Origin: Clostridiales bacterium
GTDB taxonomy: Bacteria > Bacillota > Clostridia > Christensenellales > Aristaeellaceae
Assembly (NCBI GenBank): GCA_015056145.1
Contig: SVGY01000004.1
Coordinates: forward strand, 1 to 64,000
DNA: 64,000 nucleotides
Direction: 5' to 3'
The position numbers and the translations under genes are program-made. Shown in pieces: positions 16,617 through 25,537 of this stretch (position 1 is its first letter; the number at the start of each line of letters is the position of its first letter). A model generated the notes under the pieces. That model was given only the letters and a program-made list of their open reading frames with translations, did not search any database and was not told where the DNA came from.

Positions 16617-18089
16617 ATGAACGTAGGCGAGTCCCTGCTTAAGCTTTGTCAGGACTCGGGTATTTATGCCCTGATCTCTGACCCGAAGCCTCTGATCATG
16701 ATCGGTATCGCTTGCGTGCTGCTGTATCTGGGTATTGTCAAGGGCTACGAACCCCTGCTGATGATCCCCATTGCATTCGGCATGCTGCTTACCAACCTGC
16801 CCCTGGGCGGGATGTACCACGAGGAACTTTTCGCCGGCGGTCACGCCAACTGGAGCCTGTTCGGCGGCGGTATCCTTGTGAATTCTGCTGATTTGCTCAA
16901 TCTCGGCAATTACACCATCAACGCCGATGCCTCCATCCTGGACGGCATGGGCAATGTGTTCGGCCACATCATTGACAACCTCAACGGCACCGAGTTTGCC
17001 TTTGCTGCTGCCGGAAATGGCGCTGTTCAGTGCATCGGCGAAGGTGTGAACGAGACTGTAAACTCCGTCCGCATCATCCTCAGCCAGAGTGGCGCTTACA
17101 TCAACGATGCCGGCATGGTCGTCACCGCCGGCGGCGTAGAGCTGGCCAAGGCCGGTACCGTTATCAGCCCCGGCCTGCTGGACTACCTCTACCTGGGCGT
17201 AAAGCTGGGTATCTATCCCTGCCTGATCTTCCTGGGCGTGGGCGCTATGACTGACTTCGGTCCGCTGATTGCCAATCCCAAGAGCCTGCTGCTGGGCGCT
17301 GCTGCACAGCTGGGTATCTTCATGACCTTCATCGCTTGCTCCACTCTGATGGGCTTCACCAATCAGGAAGCTGCTTCCACCGGTATTATCGGCGGCGCCG
17401 ACGGCCCCACCGCTATCTACCTCACCGGCAAGCTGGCTCCCCATCTGCTGGGCCCCATCGCTGTGGCTGCATACAGCTACATGGCCCTTGTGCCTGTTAT
17501 TCAGCCGCCCATCATGCGTGCCCTGACCACCCAGAAGGAACGGGAAATCGTCATGGAGCAGCTGCGTCCTGTCAGCAAGAAGGAAAAGATCATTTTCCCC
17601 ATTGCTGTTACTGTGATCGTCAGCCTGCTGCTGCCCTCTGCCGCTCCGCTGGTTGGCTGCCTCATGCTGGGTAACCTGACCAAGGAATGCGGCGTTGTGG
17701 ACCGTATCAACAAGACGGCCCAGAACGAACTGATGAATATCGTTACCATCTTCCTTGGCATCACCGTTGGCGCCACCGCTACCGCCAATACCTTCCTGCA
17801 GTGGAAGACCATCGGCATCATGGTGGTTGGTATCGTCGCCTTTGGCTGCGGCACTGCCGGCGGCGTACTGCTGGCCAAGCTGATGAACAAGATCACCGGC
17901 GGCAAGATCAATCCTCTGATCGGTTCTGCCGGCGTATCCGCCGTTCCCATGGCTGCCCGTGTAAGCCAGACGGAAGGCCAGAAGGCCAACCCCCGCAACT
18001 TCCTGCTCATGCATGCCATGGGCCCCAACGTGGCCGGCGTTATCGGTTCTGCCATCGCAGCCGGTATCCTGCTGAGCATGTTCGGTTAA
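16617..18089 (+). CDS. Na+-pumping decarboxylase beta subunit (OadB/MmdB)
   Basis: The 490-residue membrane protein decarboxylates carboxybiotin and exports Na+. Family hallmarks are GVGAMTDFGPLI, GGADGPTAIY (carrying the essential aspartate) and the C-terminal NPLIGSAGVSAVP. The first two helices (residues 25-65) are separated from the rest by about 120 residues (LFGGGILVNSADL to about VISPG) that ordinary OadB proteins of roughly 380-430 residues lack. The ribosome site is weak (a GTGAG upstream), but the start agrees with the hydrophobic N-terminus. Confidence 0.9.
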   Translation: MNVGESLLKLCQDSGIYALISDPKPLIMIGIACVLLYLGIVKGYEPLLMIPIAFGMLLTNLPLGGMYHEELFAGGHANWSLFGGGILVNSADLLNLGNYTINADASILDGMGNVFGHIIDNLNGTEFAFAAAGNGAVQCIGEGVNETVNSVRIILSQSGAYINDAGMVVTAGGVELAKAGTVISPGLLDYLYLGVKLGIYPCLIFLGVGAMTDFGPLIANPKSLLLGAAAQLGIFMTFIACSTLMGFTNQEAASTGIIGGADGPTAIYLTGKLAPHLLGPIAVAAYSYMALVPVIQPPIMRALTTQKEREIVMEQLRPVSKKEKIIFPIAVTVIVSLLLPSAAPLVGCLMLGNLTKECGVVDRINKTAQNELMNIVTIFLGITVGATATANTFLQWKTIGIMVVGIVAFGCGTAGGVLLAKLMNKITGGKINPLIGSAGVSAVPMAARVSQTEGQKANPRNFLLMHAMGPNVAGVIGSAIAAGILLSMFG

Positions 18090-18117
18090 TCGCTGATTTA
18101 GTAATGAGGTGAAAAAT

Positions 18118-19518
18118 ATGCCTAAGGTCGGAATTACCGATACTATCCTGCGTGACGGCCACCAGAGCCAGGCCGCAACCCGCATGAAGATTTCCCAGAT
18201 GGAGCCTATGTTTGCTCAGCTGGACAAAGTGGGCTACTACTCCCTGGAGTGCTGGGGCGGCGCTACCTTCGACAGCTGCCTGCGCTTCCTGAACGAAGAT
18301 CCCTGGGAGCGCCTGCGTGCCCTGCGCAAGGGCCTGCCCAACACCAAGCTGCAGATGCTGCTCCGTGGCCAGAACATTCTGGGCTACAAGCATTATTCCG
18401 ATGACGTTGTAGATTTCTTCGTAAAGAAGAGCATCGAAAACGGTATCGATATCATCCGCTGCTTTGATGCCCTCAACGACCTGCGCAACATGGAAACTGC
18501 TGTGAAGGCCACCAAGAAGTACGGCGGCAAGGCTGAGGTTGCCATGAGCTACACCATCAGCCCCGTGCACACCGAGGACTACTTCGTCCGTCTGGCTGCT
18601 GATATCCAGAAGATGGGCGCTGACCTGATCTGCATCAAGGACATGGCCAACCTGCTGCTGCCCTACAGCGCATACAGCCTGATCAAGCGCCTGAAGGCCG
18701 AAACGGATCTGCCCATCGTTCTGCACACCCACGACACCACCGGCACCGGTGCCATGACCCTGCTCAAGGCTGTGGAAGCCGGCGCAGACGTCATCGACAC
18801 CTGCCTGAGCCCCCTTGGCAACGGTACTTCCCAGCCCACCACCGAATCCATGGTGGCTACCCTGGAAGGCACTGAATACGACACCGGTCTGGACCTGAAG
18901 GCCCTGACTGAGATCGCAGCTTACTTCCGTGGCATTGCCGACCAGCTTACCGAAGATGGCTGGCGTGACCCCGCCCGTGTGCTGTCCACCGATGCCAACA
19001 CCCTGCTGTATCAGGTTCCCGGCGGCATGCTGTCCAACCTGATCGGTCAGCTGAAGAAGGCCAACGCTATGGACAAGTACTACGATGTGCTGGCTGAGGT
19101 GCCGAGAGTTCGTGAAGACTTCGGTTATCCTCCCCTGGTAACTCCCACCAGCCAGATCGTTGGTACCCAGGCTGTTATGAACATCATCGCCGGCGAACGC
19201 TACAAGATGGTTCCCAAGGAATCCAAGGGCCTGCTCCGTGGCGAATACGGCCGTCTGCCCGCTGAGGTGAACGAGGAAGTGCGCAAGAAGTGCATCGGCG
19301 ATGCCGAGGTTATTACCCATCGCCCCGCTGATGATATTCCTCCGGAACTGGAGAAGTACAAGGAAGAAATCCGGGACTTCTATCAGCAGGAAGAAGACGT
19401 TCTCAGCTATGCGCTGTTCCCCCAGGTAGCCATGAAGTACTTCGAGTACCGTCAGGCAAAGCAGCTGGGTGTAGACAGCACCATGCTGGACAAGGAACAG
19501 AACACCATGCCCGTGTAA
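18118..19518 (+). CDS. Oxaloacetate decarboxylase alpha / pyruvate carboxyltransferase (5S type)
   Basis: This 466-residue DRE-TIM carboxyltransferase moves CO2 between oxaloacetate and biotin (pyruvate is the product or acceptor). It has TDTILRDGHQS with the metal-binding aspartate, the LECWGGATFD signature, the lysine that would be carbamylated in CIKDMAN, and HTHDTTGTG with the metal histidines. It stops before any biotinyl domain, so it must use the separate carrier encoded upstream, like transcarboxylase 5S or PycB. ATG 18118 has GAGGTG seven bases before it; the GTG three codons earlier overlaps that site. It is the last gene of the cluster. Confidence 0.93.
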   Translation: MPKVGITDTILRDGHQSQAATRMKISQMEPMFAQLDKVGYYSLECWGGATFDSCLRFLNEDPWERLRALRKGLPNTKLQMLLRGQNILGYKHYSDDVVDFFVKKSIENGIDIIRCFDALNDLRNMETAVKATKKYGGKAEVAMSYTISPVHTEDYFVRLAADIQKMGADLICIKDMANLLLPYSAYSLIKRLKAETDLPIVLHTHDTTGTGAMTLLKAVEAGADVIDTCLSPLGNGTSQPTTESMVATLEGTEYDTGLDLKALTEIAAYFRGIADQLTEDGWRDPARVLSTDANTLLYQVPGGMLSNLIGQLKKANAMDKYYDVLAEVPRVREDFGYPPLVTPTSQIVGTQAVMNIIAGERYKMVPKESKGLLRGEYGRLPAEVNEEVRKKCIGDAEVITHRPADDIPPELEKYKEEIRDFYQQEEDVLSYALFPQVAMKYFEYRQAKQLGVDSTMLDKEQNTMPV

Positions 19519-19534
19519 GAGGCATCGTTTTCCG

Positions 19535-19566
19535 GGAGCGGCAAATGCCGCTCCTGTTCCTTTTTG
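19535..19566 (+). terminator. Terminator of the decarboxylase operon
   Basis: A perfect 9-bp stem, GGAGCGGCA/TGCCGCTCC with a 2-base gap at the turn, is followed by TGTTCCTTTTT. Confidence 0.85.
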
Positions 19567-19697
19567 ACCATTTCAAAAAGCCGGATAGTTTTCTCATAAG
19601 ATTCTCAGAAAAGGATTACCAAATCCTCAAGCAACCGTTGACAGAATGTGCTATTCTGTAATTGCCTGAGAAGGCAGTTATTTGAGGAGGTGCTTCT

Positions 19698-20309
19698 ATG
19701 GCAAGCTTTTCCATTGAAGATATTGAACTTTTGCGCAGAAGAAGCGGCATTACTTATGAGGAAGCAGTCAATTTGCTGGAGTACCACAATGGCAGCGTAG
19801 CCCGCTCCCTTGTGGACCTTGAAAAAAATGGACGACTGAAAAAAGAGTATACCACCCGTGGCGCAGCCTCCGGAGGAGAGAAGGGCGGCATCAAAGGGTT
19901 GTTTGCCTTTTTGTACGCCCTCAGGATTAAGGCAGCCCGTGGCACCGTGCCGGTGCTGAATGTCAGCGCCCTGGCGGTGATCCTTACTTTGCTGACCGCC
20001 CCTCATGTGGTGGTCGTTGGCCTGATTGCTATGTTGATCCTTGGCTACAAGCTTTCTGTGGAAAAGGACAGCCCTGATTTTGTCGGCGACAGTTTTGACG
20101 ACCTTGTGCGCAAGGCCAAAACCAATGTGCACAATACGGTGGACAGCATCAGCCGCAGCTTTTCCGGGAAGGAAGAAGAGAAAAAACAGGAAAACACACA
20201 TGGCGGTGCCGCCAGCGGAACCACTCCTGTGAATGTACAGTTTCCCGGAGGCGGGGGAGTAAATGTCCGGGAAGACCAGGATGGTTTCCACGAGGCCGAT
20301 ATTCATTAA
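19698..20309 (+). CDS. DUF4342-like UBA-type membrane protein
   Basis: A 203-residue protein that resembles DUF4342. Residues 5-50 look like a UBA-type helical fold (IEDIELLRRRSGITYEEAVNLLEYHNGSVARSLVDLEK), then one hydrophobic hairpin (about 88-118), then a polar tail with a basic amphipathic segment and a Gly-rich end. Its function is unknown. It lies 29 bases before a response regulator and histidine kinase on the same strand, so it is likely part of that regulon or senses for it. GAGGAGGTG precedes the ATG; a TTGACA at 19638 is a possible -35 without a good -10. Confidence 0.75.
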   Translation: MASFSIEDIELLRRRSGITYEEAVNLLEYHNGSVARSLVDLEKNGRLKKEYTTRGAASGGEKGGIKGLFAFLYALRIKAARGTVPVLNVSALAVILTLLTAPHVVVVGLIAMLILGYKLSVEKDSPDFVGDSFDDLVRKAKTNVHNTVDSISRSFSGKEEEKKQENTHGGAASGTTPVNVQFPGGGGVNVREDQDGFHEADIH

Positions 20310-20338
20310 CCATTCAAAAGCGATAGGGGGATTGACCC

Positions 20339-21028
20339 ATGAGCAGGATACTGATTGTTGAGGACGAAGTGAAAATCGCCCGTTTTGTAACGCTGGAACT
20401 GGAACATGAAGGCTACGAGGTTAAGGCTGCCCATGATGGCCGTACCGGCCTTCAAACCTGCATCGACTGGCATCCGGATCTGATGATTCTCGATTTGATG
20501 CTGCCGGAACTCAGCGGTATCGAGGTGTGCCGCCGTCTTCGTCAGCAGAATAACGATGTGCCCATCATCATGCTCACCGCCAAGGATGATGTGAGCGACA
20601 AGGTGATGGGGCTGGATATGGGCGCTGACGACTATATGACCAAGCCCTTCGCCATCGAGGAGTTGCTGGCACGAATCCGTGTCTCCCTCAAGAAACATCG
20701 TGTGGATGTGCAGCATAGCGATGGCGCCCGGGTTGCCGGCAAGCTGCATATCGAGCCCGCCAGCTACAGCGCAGGCTACGGCGAGGAGACCATTACCCTC
20801 ACCAAGAAAGAGTTTGATTTGTTCAACTACCTCTGGCAGCATGAAAACACCGCCATTACCCGTGACGACCTGCTGACCAACGTCTGGGGCTACGAATTCA
20901 CCGGCGATACCAATATTGTGGATGTATACATCCGCTACCTGCGCCAGAAGATCGACGATCGCTTCGGCATCAAGACCATTCATACCATCCGTGCCGTAGG
21001 CTATATGTTCCGCTATGAAAACGCATGA
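20339..21028 (+). CDS. OmpR/PhoB-family response regulator
   Basis: The 229-residue DNA-binding regulator has a receiver domain (residues 1-120) with the acidic pair in VEDE, phosphoacceptor Asp52 and Lys in MTKPF, then a winged helix (about 130-229) ending in IRAVGYMFRYE. It is paired with the kinase that overlaps its 3' end. A GGGGG site lies about nine bases before the ATG. Its targets are unknown; the envelope-like DUF4342 neighbour hints at envelope stress. Confidence 0.93.
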   Translation: MSRILIVEDEVKIARFVTLELEHEGYEVKAAHDGRTGLQTCIDWHPDLMILDLMLPELSGIEVCRRLRQQNNDVPIIMLTAKDDVSDKVMGLDMGADDYMTKPFAIEELLARIRVSLKKHRVDVQHSDGARVAGKLHIEPASYSAGYGEETITLTKKEFDLFNYLWQHENTAITRDDLLTNVWGYEFTGDTNIVDVYIRYLRQKIDDRFGIKTIHTIRAVGYMFRYENA

Positions 21029-22541
21029 TGAGCAGGCCGCCCTGGGCGGTATCCCCCTGGAAGAAGAACAGACTTCCAAACGTACCCGGGTGGAAGTGGA
21101 AATGGATCCCCCTGCCAATGATACGGTTTCTCAGGAAAAACCGCTGAAGGGTCTGAATAATATTTCGGAGATCTGGCACGGGGGCATTCAGCGCATGCTC
21201 AGCAAACTGCGCCTGTCGCTTGTGCTGAGGATTGCCATGCATGCGGCGTGGCAGCTTGTGCGCACTACCATCCCTGTGGTGCTGATAGTGCAGCTGGCTT
21301 TCGGCCTCTCGCTGATTCCCGGCATACAGAGGGATGTAGACAGGATCGTTCAAAATCCCCCGGCCCAGGAAATGGCTTATTCGCAGGAACAGCTGGCGGG
21401 ATCGCCTTTTTGTGCTGTAACAATTCAGCAAACAGCCTTTGAACCGGGGCTTCAAACCTTTTTCCAGAGCGCAGCCCTGTTGTTCTCGGATTTTCGTCAG
21501 GAGGACGGCTGTTTTACCCTGCAGCTTTACAGGCAAACATCCTATGGCCCTGCACTGTTTGCGTGGAGGGCTAATCAGGCCATTACCACCTCACAGGTGC
21601 TCCTCTGGACGCTGCTTGGCCTTGACCTCTTCCGGGTATTTTATTTTCTGAGGCATCGCAACCGCCTGAACAAAAAGGTATTGAGGCCCATCACCGATAT
21701 GGCGGAAATTGCCGCCACTCTTGGCGCCAATAATCTGGATGAGCGCATCAACGTGGAGGGCACCAAGAACGAACTGAAAGATCTGGCGCTGGTGATTAAC
21801 GGCATGCTTGACCGTATCGAGCTGAGCTACAACAGCCAGAAGCAGTTTGTAAGCGACGCTTCCCACGAGTTGCGCACGCCCATTGCGGTAATTCAGGGTT
21901 ATGTGAGCATGCTTCAGCGCTGGGGCAAGACGGATCCGGAGGTGCTGGAGGAAGGCATCACCGCCATTGCCCAGGAATCCACCAGTATGAAGGAACTGGT
22001 GGAAAGACTCCTTTTCCTTGCCAGGCATGATAAGAAAACCCTTATGCTGGAAATGGAGAACTTCAATCCGCTGGAAGTGATGAGCGAGATCCACCGGGAA
22101 GCCAAAATGCTTTCTACAAAGCATGATTTTGCTCTGGAAGTGGACGAAGGCTGCCTGCTCCACGGCGACAAGGGCATGATCAAGCAATTAATGCGTATCC
22201 TTCTGGACAATGCCATCAAGTATACGCCCGAAGGCGGAAAAATTACCATCGGCATGTCATCCAGGGATGGGCAGTGCGTACTGAGCATACAGGATACAGG
22301 CCCTGGTATCGCCGCAGAAGAACTGACCCGCATTTTTGACCGCTTCTATCGTTGTGACGTGGCACGCAAGGCACAAACCAGCGGCCACGGTCTCGGCCTT
22401 TCCATTGCCCGCATCATTGCAGTGGCCCATGGCGGAAAGATCAATGTCCGCAGCAAGGTGGGAGTGGGTACCACCTTCTCTGTGCGGCTTCCTGTGGTTG
22501 CTGAACAGGCGGCTGCAGCTCTGCCCGAAACAGTTGCATAA
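21015..22541 (+). CDS. Sensor histidine kinase
   Basis: The 508-residue partner of the preceding regulator starts 14 bases inside it. An unusually long, charged cytoplasmic N-tail of about 90 residues precedes TM1 (TTIPVVLIVQLAFGLSLIP); a short extracellular loop of about 90 residues and TM2 (VLLWTLLGLDLFRVFYFL) follow. A HAMP-like segment starts at LRPITDMAEIA. The phosphoacceptor His is in SDASHELRTP, and the ATPase has N (LLDNAIKYTP), G1 (DTGPGI), F (FDRFYR) and G2 (GHGLGLSI) boxes. The signal is unknown. Confidence 0.93.
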   Translation: MKTHDEQAALGGIPLEEEQTSKRTRVEVEMDPPANDTVSQEKPLKGLNNISEIWHGGIQRMLSKLRLSLVLRIAMHAAWQLVRTTIPVVLIVQLAFGLSLIPGIQRDVDRIVQNPPAQEMAYSQEQLAGSPFCAVTIQQTAFEPGLQTFFQSAALLFSDFRQEDGCFTLQLYRQTSYGPALFAWRANQAITTSQVLLWTLLGLDLFRVFYFLRHRNRLNKKVLRPITDMAEIAATLGANNLDERINVEGTKNELKDLALVINGMLDRIELSYNSQKQFVSDASHELRTPIAVIQGYVSMLQRWGKTDPEVLEEGITAIAQESTSMKELVERLLFLARHDKKTLMLEMENFNPLEVMSEIHREAKMLSTKHDFALEVDEGCLLHGDKGMIKQLMRILLDNAIKYTPEGGKITIGMSSRDGQCVLSIQDTGPGIAAEELTRIFDRFYRCDVARKAQTSGHGLGLSIARIIAVAHGGKINVRSKVGVGTTFSVRLPVVAEQAAAALPETVA

Positions 22542-22543
22542 CA

Positions 22544-22591
22544 AAAACCACCGCTGAATACCGAACAATACAGGTTCAGCGGTGGTTTTGA
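22544..22591. terminator. Bidirectional terminator between convergent genes
   Basis: A perfect 15-bp stem (AAAACCACCGCTGAA and its complement, 16-base loop) serves the kinase gene on the plus strand and icd on the minus strand. Confidence 0.92.
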
Positions 22592-22609
22592 TTTAGAAAT
22601 TATTTAATG

Positions 22610-23806
22610 TCAGGCCAGTTTCTCTGCGATGGCATCCAGGAACTGTTCGCTGTTGAGAGCAGTGGCTTCGCCCTGGTACAGGTTCACAAGATCCTTGGTC
22701 ATTTTGCCGCCTTCGATGGTATCGATGGTGGCTTTTTCCAGCTTGTCGGCAAAAGCGCACAGCTCGGGCAGTTGATCCAGCTCGCCTCTCTTGCGCAGGG
22801 CGCCGCTCCATGCAAAGATGGTGGCAACGCTGTTGGTGCTGGTTTCTTCGCCCTTGAGGTGGCGGTAGTAGTGACGGGTAACGGTGCCGTGAGCGGCTTC
22901 GTATTCGTACTGGCCGCCGGGGGACACCAGCACGCTGGTCATCATGGCAAGGCTGCCGAAAGCGGTGGCGATCATATCGCTCATTACGTCGCCGTCGTAG
23001 TTCTTCAGCGCCCAGATCATGCCGCCTTCGCTGCGGATTACACGGGCAACAGCGTCATCGATAAGGGTGTAGAAATATTCGATACCGGCCTTTTCAAAGG
23101 CTTCTTTGTACTGGTTTTCGTACAGGTCGGCAAAGATATCCTTAAAGCGGTGGTCGTAGGTCTTGGAGATGGTATCCTTGGTGGAGAACCACAGATCCTT
23201 TTTCTGATCCAGCGCATAGCGGAAGCAGCTGTGAGCAAAGGAGGTGATGCTGGCGTCGGTGTTGTGCAGGCCCTGCATAATGCCGCTGCCTTTGAACTCC
23301 AGAATGGTCTGGCGTGTTTCCATGCCGTTTTCGTCGGTAAAGACGATTTCAGCCTTGCCGGGTCCCTTCACGGCGTATTCGGTGTTCTTGTACACATCGC
23401 CGTAAGCATGACGGGCCACCACGATAGGCTTTTTCCAGTTGGTTACGCAGGGAGATACGCCCTTGACCAGAACCGGCTCACGGAAAACCGTGCCGTCCAG
23501 GATGGCACGGATGGTACCGTTGGGGCTCTTCCACATCTGCTTGAGATTATATTCCTCCACACGCTGTGCGTTGGGAGTGATGGTGGCGCACTTCACAGCC
23601 ACGCCATATTTCAAGGTGGCGTTTGCGCTGTCCACAGTAACCTGATCGTCGGTTTCGTCACGATGCTTGAGGCCAAGATCATAATATTCGGTCTTAAGAT
23701 CCACAAAGGGCAGGATGAGCTTATCCTTGATCATCTGCCAAAGGATGCGGGTCATTTCGTCGCCGTCCATCTCGACGAGGGGAGTTTTCATCTGAATTTT
23801 AGCCAT
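22610..23806 (-). CDS. icd: NADP-dependent isocitrate dehydrogenase, eukaryote-like type
   Basis: This 398-residue enzyme oxidises isocitrate to 2-oxoglutarate. The sequence follows the homodimeric type II family of mitochondria and cytosol of eukaryotes, not E. coli Icd: [55 protein letters not shown] and [10 protein letters not shown] are recognisable. It probably supplies 2-oxoglutarate and NADPH for biosynthesis; no other TCA genes are near. The [13 protein letters not shown] start at 23806 fits the family but has only a distant GAAAGGA, so the start is slightly uncertain. Confidence 0.93.
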   Translation of the reverse strand: MAKIQMKTPLVEMDGDEMTRILWQMIKDKLILPFVDLKTEYYDLGLKHRDETDDQVTVDSANATLKYGVAVKCATITPNAQRVEEYNLKQMWKSPNGTIRAILDGTVFREPVLVKGVSPCVTNWKKPIVVARHAYGDVYKNTEYAVKGPGKAEIVFTDENGMETRQTILEFKGSGIMQGLHNTDASITSFAHSCFRYALDQKKDLWFSTKDTISKTYDHRFKDIFADLYENQYKEAFEKAGIEYFYTLIDDAVARVIRSEGGMIWALKNYDGDVMSDMIATAFGSLAMMTSVLVSPGGQYEYEAAHGTVTRHYYRHLKGEETSTNSVATIFAWSGALRKRGELDQLPELCAFADKLEKATIDTIEGGKMTKDLVNLYQGEATALNSEQFLDAIAEKLA

Positions 23807-23846
23807 GAAAGAATTCAGTCCTTTCAGTAGTATATTCACGTTTACC

Positions 23847-23875
23847 ATTTTAGAAAACAAACCCCGTCAATGCAA
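23847..23875 (-). promoter_or_regulatory. Promoter of icd
   Basis: TTGCAT, 17 bases, TAAAAT on the minus strand; transcription would start about 35 bases before the ATG at 23806, which argues against the upstream ATG of the track. Confidence 0.7.
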
Positions 23876-23941
23876 GGAAAAAGCAGGAAAAGAACATGCT
23901 TAGCAGATTTTGAACAGCCGGGATACAAAGTGACATTTTTC

Positions 23942-23950
23942 TGGTATAAT
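23942..23950 (+). promoter_or_regulatory. Extended -10 promoter of the HAD phosphatase gene
   Basis: TGGTATAAT is a consensus extended -10 with only a weak -35 (GATACA, 17 bases before). The start codon follows 33 bases later. Confidence 0.65.
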
Positions 23951-23983
23951 AGAGGCTGATTTTTTATTGCGGAGGATGCAGTT

Positions 23984-24763
23984 ATGATTCGCCTCATCGC
24001 CACGGATTTGGACGGAACCTTGCTGGAAAAGGATGGAACGCTGCCGGAAGGTTTTTTTGATGTGGCCCGCAGCCTTCTGAAACAGGGCATTGCCGTAGCC
24101 GCTGCCAGTGGACGGCAGTATGATAATCTGCGCCGTTTGTTTTATCCCATTGCCGGGGAGATGAGCTTTATCTGCGAAAATGGCGGCCTTTGCGCCACCG
24201 GACGGCAAATTGTTGCCACCACTCCCGTGGATATGGAACTGGTTCTGGCGGTTGCCCGGGACCTAACCTCCCTTGGCATGCGGGTAATGATCAGCGGCGT
24301 AAAATGCTGCTACATGCTGGACAACGACCGGGTTTTTACTGACGATATTACCTACCGGCTGCGCAATACCGTATCCATCGTGCCGGATTTTTCCATGATC
24401 GACGAGCCTGTGATCAAGTTTTCAGGCTATACGCCCCACGGGGTTCAACCCTTTGCAGAAGGGCTGCAGGAAAGATGGGCGGACAAGCTCAGTGCAGTGG
24501 TGGCCGGGCGCAACTGGTTTGATTTCACCCTTGCCAATAAGGGCACCGGCCTGAAAAACCTTATGGACAGCCTGGGCGTAAAGCGGGAAGAAGTGGTTGC
24601 CTTTGGGGATCAGTTCAATGATGAAAGCATGCTGGATATTGCGGGACATCCTTTCCTGATGAAAGGAGCGGATCCCCGGCTGTTCAAGCCCGGAACCCGC
24701 TGGTGCGAAAAGGTATTGCCTGTGATGAAAAAAATGCTGGAAAATGGGGGAGAGCTGAAATAA
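23984..24763 (+). CDS. HAD-superfamily phosphatase, Cof type
   Basis: A 259-residue hydrolase with the HAD nucleophile motif ATDLDGTLL at residues 6-14, a Cof-type cap in the middle and the C-terminal GDQFNDESML motif that binds Mg2+. Such enzymes dephosphorylate sugar phosphates, flavin precursors or nucleotides; the substrate is not predictable. GCGGAGGA precedes the ATG. It ends one base before the convergent flavodoxin-fold gene, with no terminator between. Confidence 0.9.
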   Translation: MIRLIATDLDGTLLEKDGTLPEGFFDVARSLLKQGIAVAAASGRQYDNLRRLFYPIAGEMSFICENGGLCATGRQIVATTPVDMELVLAVARDLTSLGMRVMISGVKCCYMLDNDRVFTDDITYRLRNTVSIVPDFSMIDEPVIKFSGYTPHGVQPFAEGLQERWADKLSAVVAGRNWFDFTLANKGTGLKNLMDSLGVKREEVVAFGDQFNDESMLDIAGHPFLMKGADPRLFKPGTRWCEKVLPVMKKMLENGGELK

Positions 24764-25384
24764 TCAGCGGATGAAATCCGTGCGGATGCCGGGTTCTTCT
24801 TCCGGCAGGGGAACTCCCGCCTGTTTTCCTGCTTCCAGACAGCGAAGCGTCCATGCCATGTTTCTGGCAAGGCTGCGCATGATCTGCATTCCTTCTTCGT
24901 CTTTTTTGACCTCTTCCGGCGTGGAGCCGTGCACCTCGTTCCAGTACTGGGAAGTGACGATGAGCATATCGTTGAGGGCAAAGAAGCGGTTGATATCATC
25001 CAGCGTGGGAGTGGTTCCCGCACGTCTGGCGCTGGCAACGGCTGCGGTGGGCTTGAAGCGCATATGCGGGCCGTAAGCGCACACCAGCCTGTCCATCAGT
25101 GATTTCAGCTGTCCGGAAATTCCTGCGAAATATACCGGTGAACCGAAAATGTAGCCGTCTGCTTTTTTCACTTTTTCACCGAGGATATTTACCGTATCAT
25201 CGATAACGCAGCGCCCCAGCTTGGCGCACTGCCAGCAGCCACGGCAGCCGGAAACGGTTTTGGTTCCAAGCTGGAACAGCTCGGTTTCAATGCCGGATTT
25301 TTCAAGCTGAGTGCTGATTTCCGTGAGGGCGGTGTAGGTGCAGCCATGTGTGTTGGGGCTGGAATTGACAAGCAGTACCTTCAT
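24764..25384 (-). CDS. Flavodoxin-fold NAD(P)H-dependent oxidoreductase
   Basis: A 206-residue protein of the NADPH-dependent FMN reductase family. It starts with LLVNSSPNTHGCTYTAL, the FMN-phosphate loop, and has GSPVYFAGISGQLKSLMDRL, the flavin-contacting segment. A cysteine motif (GCRGCWQC and C at about 64) resembles iron-sulfur flavoproteins, though an intact CX2CX2CX4-7C cluster motif is only partly matched. ATG 25384 has AGGAG seven bases upstream; the track adds nine unsupported residues. Confidence 0.85.
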   Translation of the reverse strand: MKVLLVNSSPNTHGCTYTALTEISTQLEKSGIETELFQLGTKTVSGCRGCWQCAKLGRCVIDDTVNILGEKVKKADGYIFGSPVYFAGISGQLKSLMDRLVCAYGPHMRFKPTAAVASARRAGTTPTLDDINRFFALNDMLIVTSQYWNEVHGSTPEEVKKDEEGMQIMRSLARNMAWTLRCLEAGKQAGVPLPEEEPGIRTDFIR

Positions 25385-25431
25385 TTGCGGCTCCTTTTGC
25401 CCAGCGGGCATTCTGCTGATGTATTACATTC

Positions 25432-25460
25432 ATTATGCCATGAAGCCGGTCGGGGTGCAA
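25432..25460 (-). promoter_or_regulatory. Promoter of the flavodoxin-fold gene
   Basis: TTGCAC, 17 bases, CATAAT on the minus strand. It is divergent to the dnaX promoter only eight bases away. Confidence 0.6.
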
Positions 25461-25467
25461 GTCTTCC

Positions 25468-25496
25468 TTGACCCTTTCGCCGGAAAAAGGTATGAT
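25468..25496 (+). promoter_or_regulatory. Promoter of dnaX
   Basis: TTGACC, a 17-base spacer and TATGAT, about 40 bases before the dnaX ATG. Confidence 0.75.
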
Positions 25497-25537
25497 GTTA
25501 TATGAATTTGATTTGATGCTTTTTTCAGGAGGTAGTT

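Noticed and set aside
25385-25537. Signal recognition particle RNA upstream of dnaX
   Set aside because: The gap is only about 150 bases and filled by two divergent promoters; no SRP domain IV hairpin is seen.
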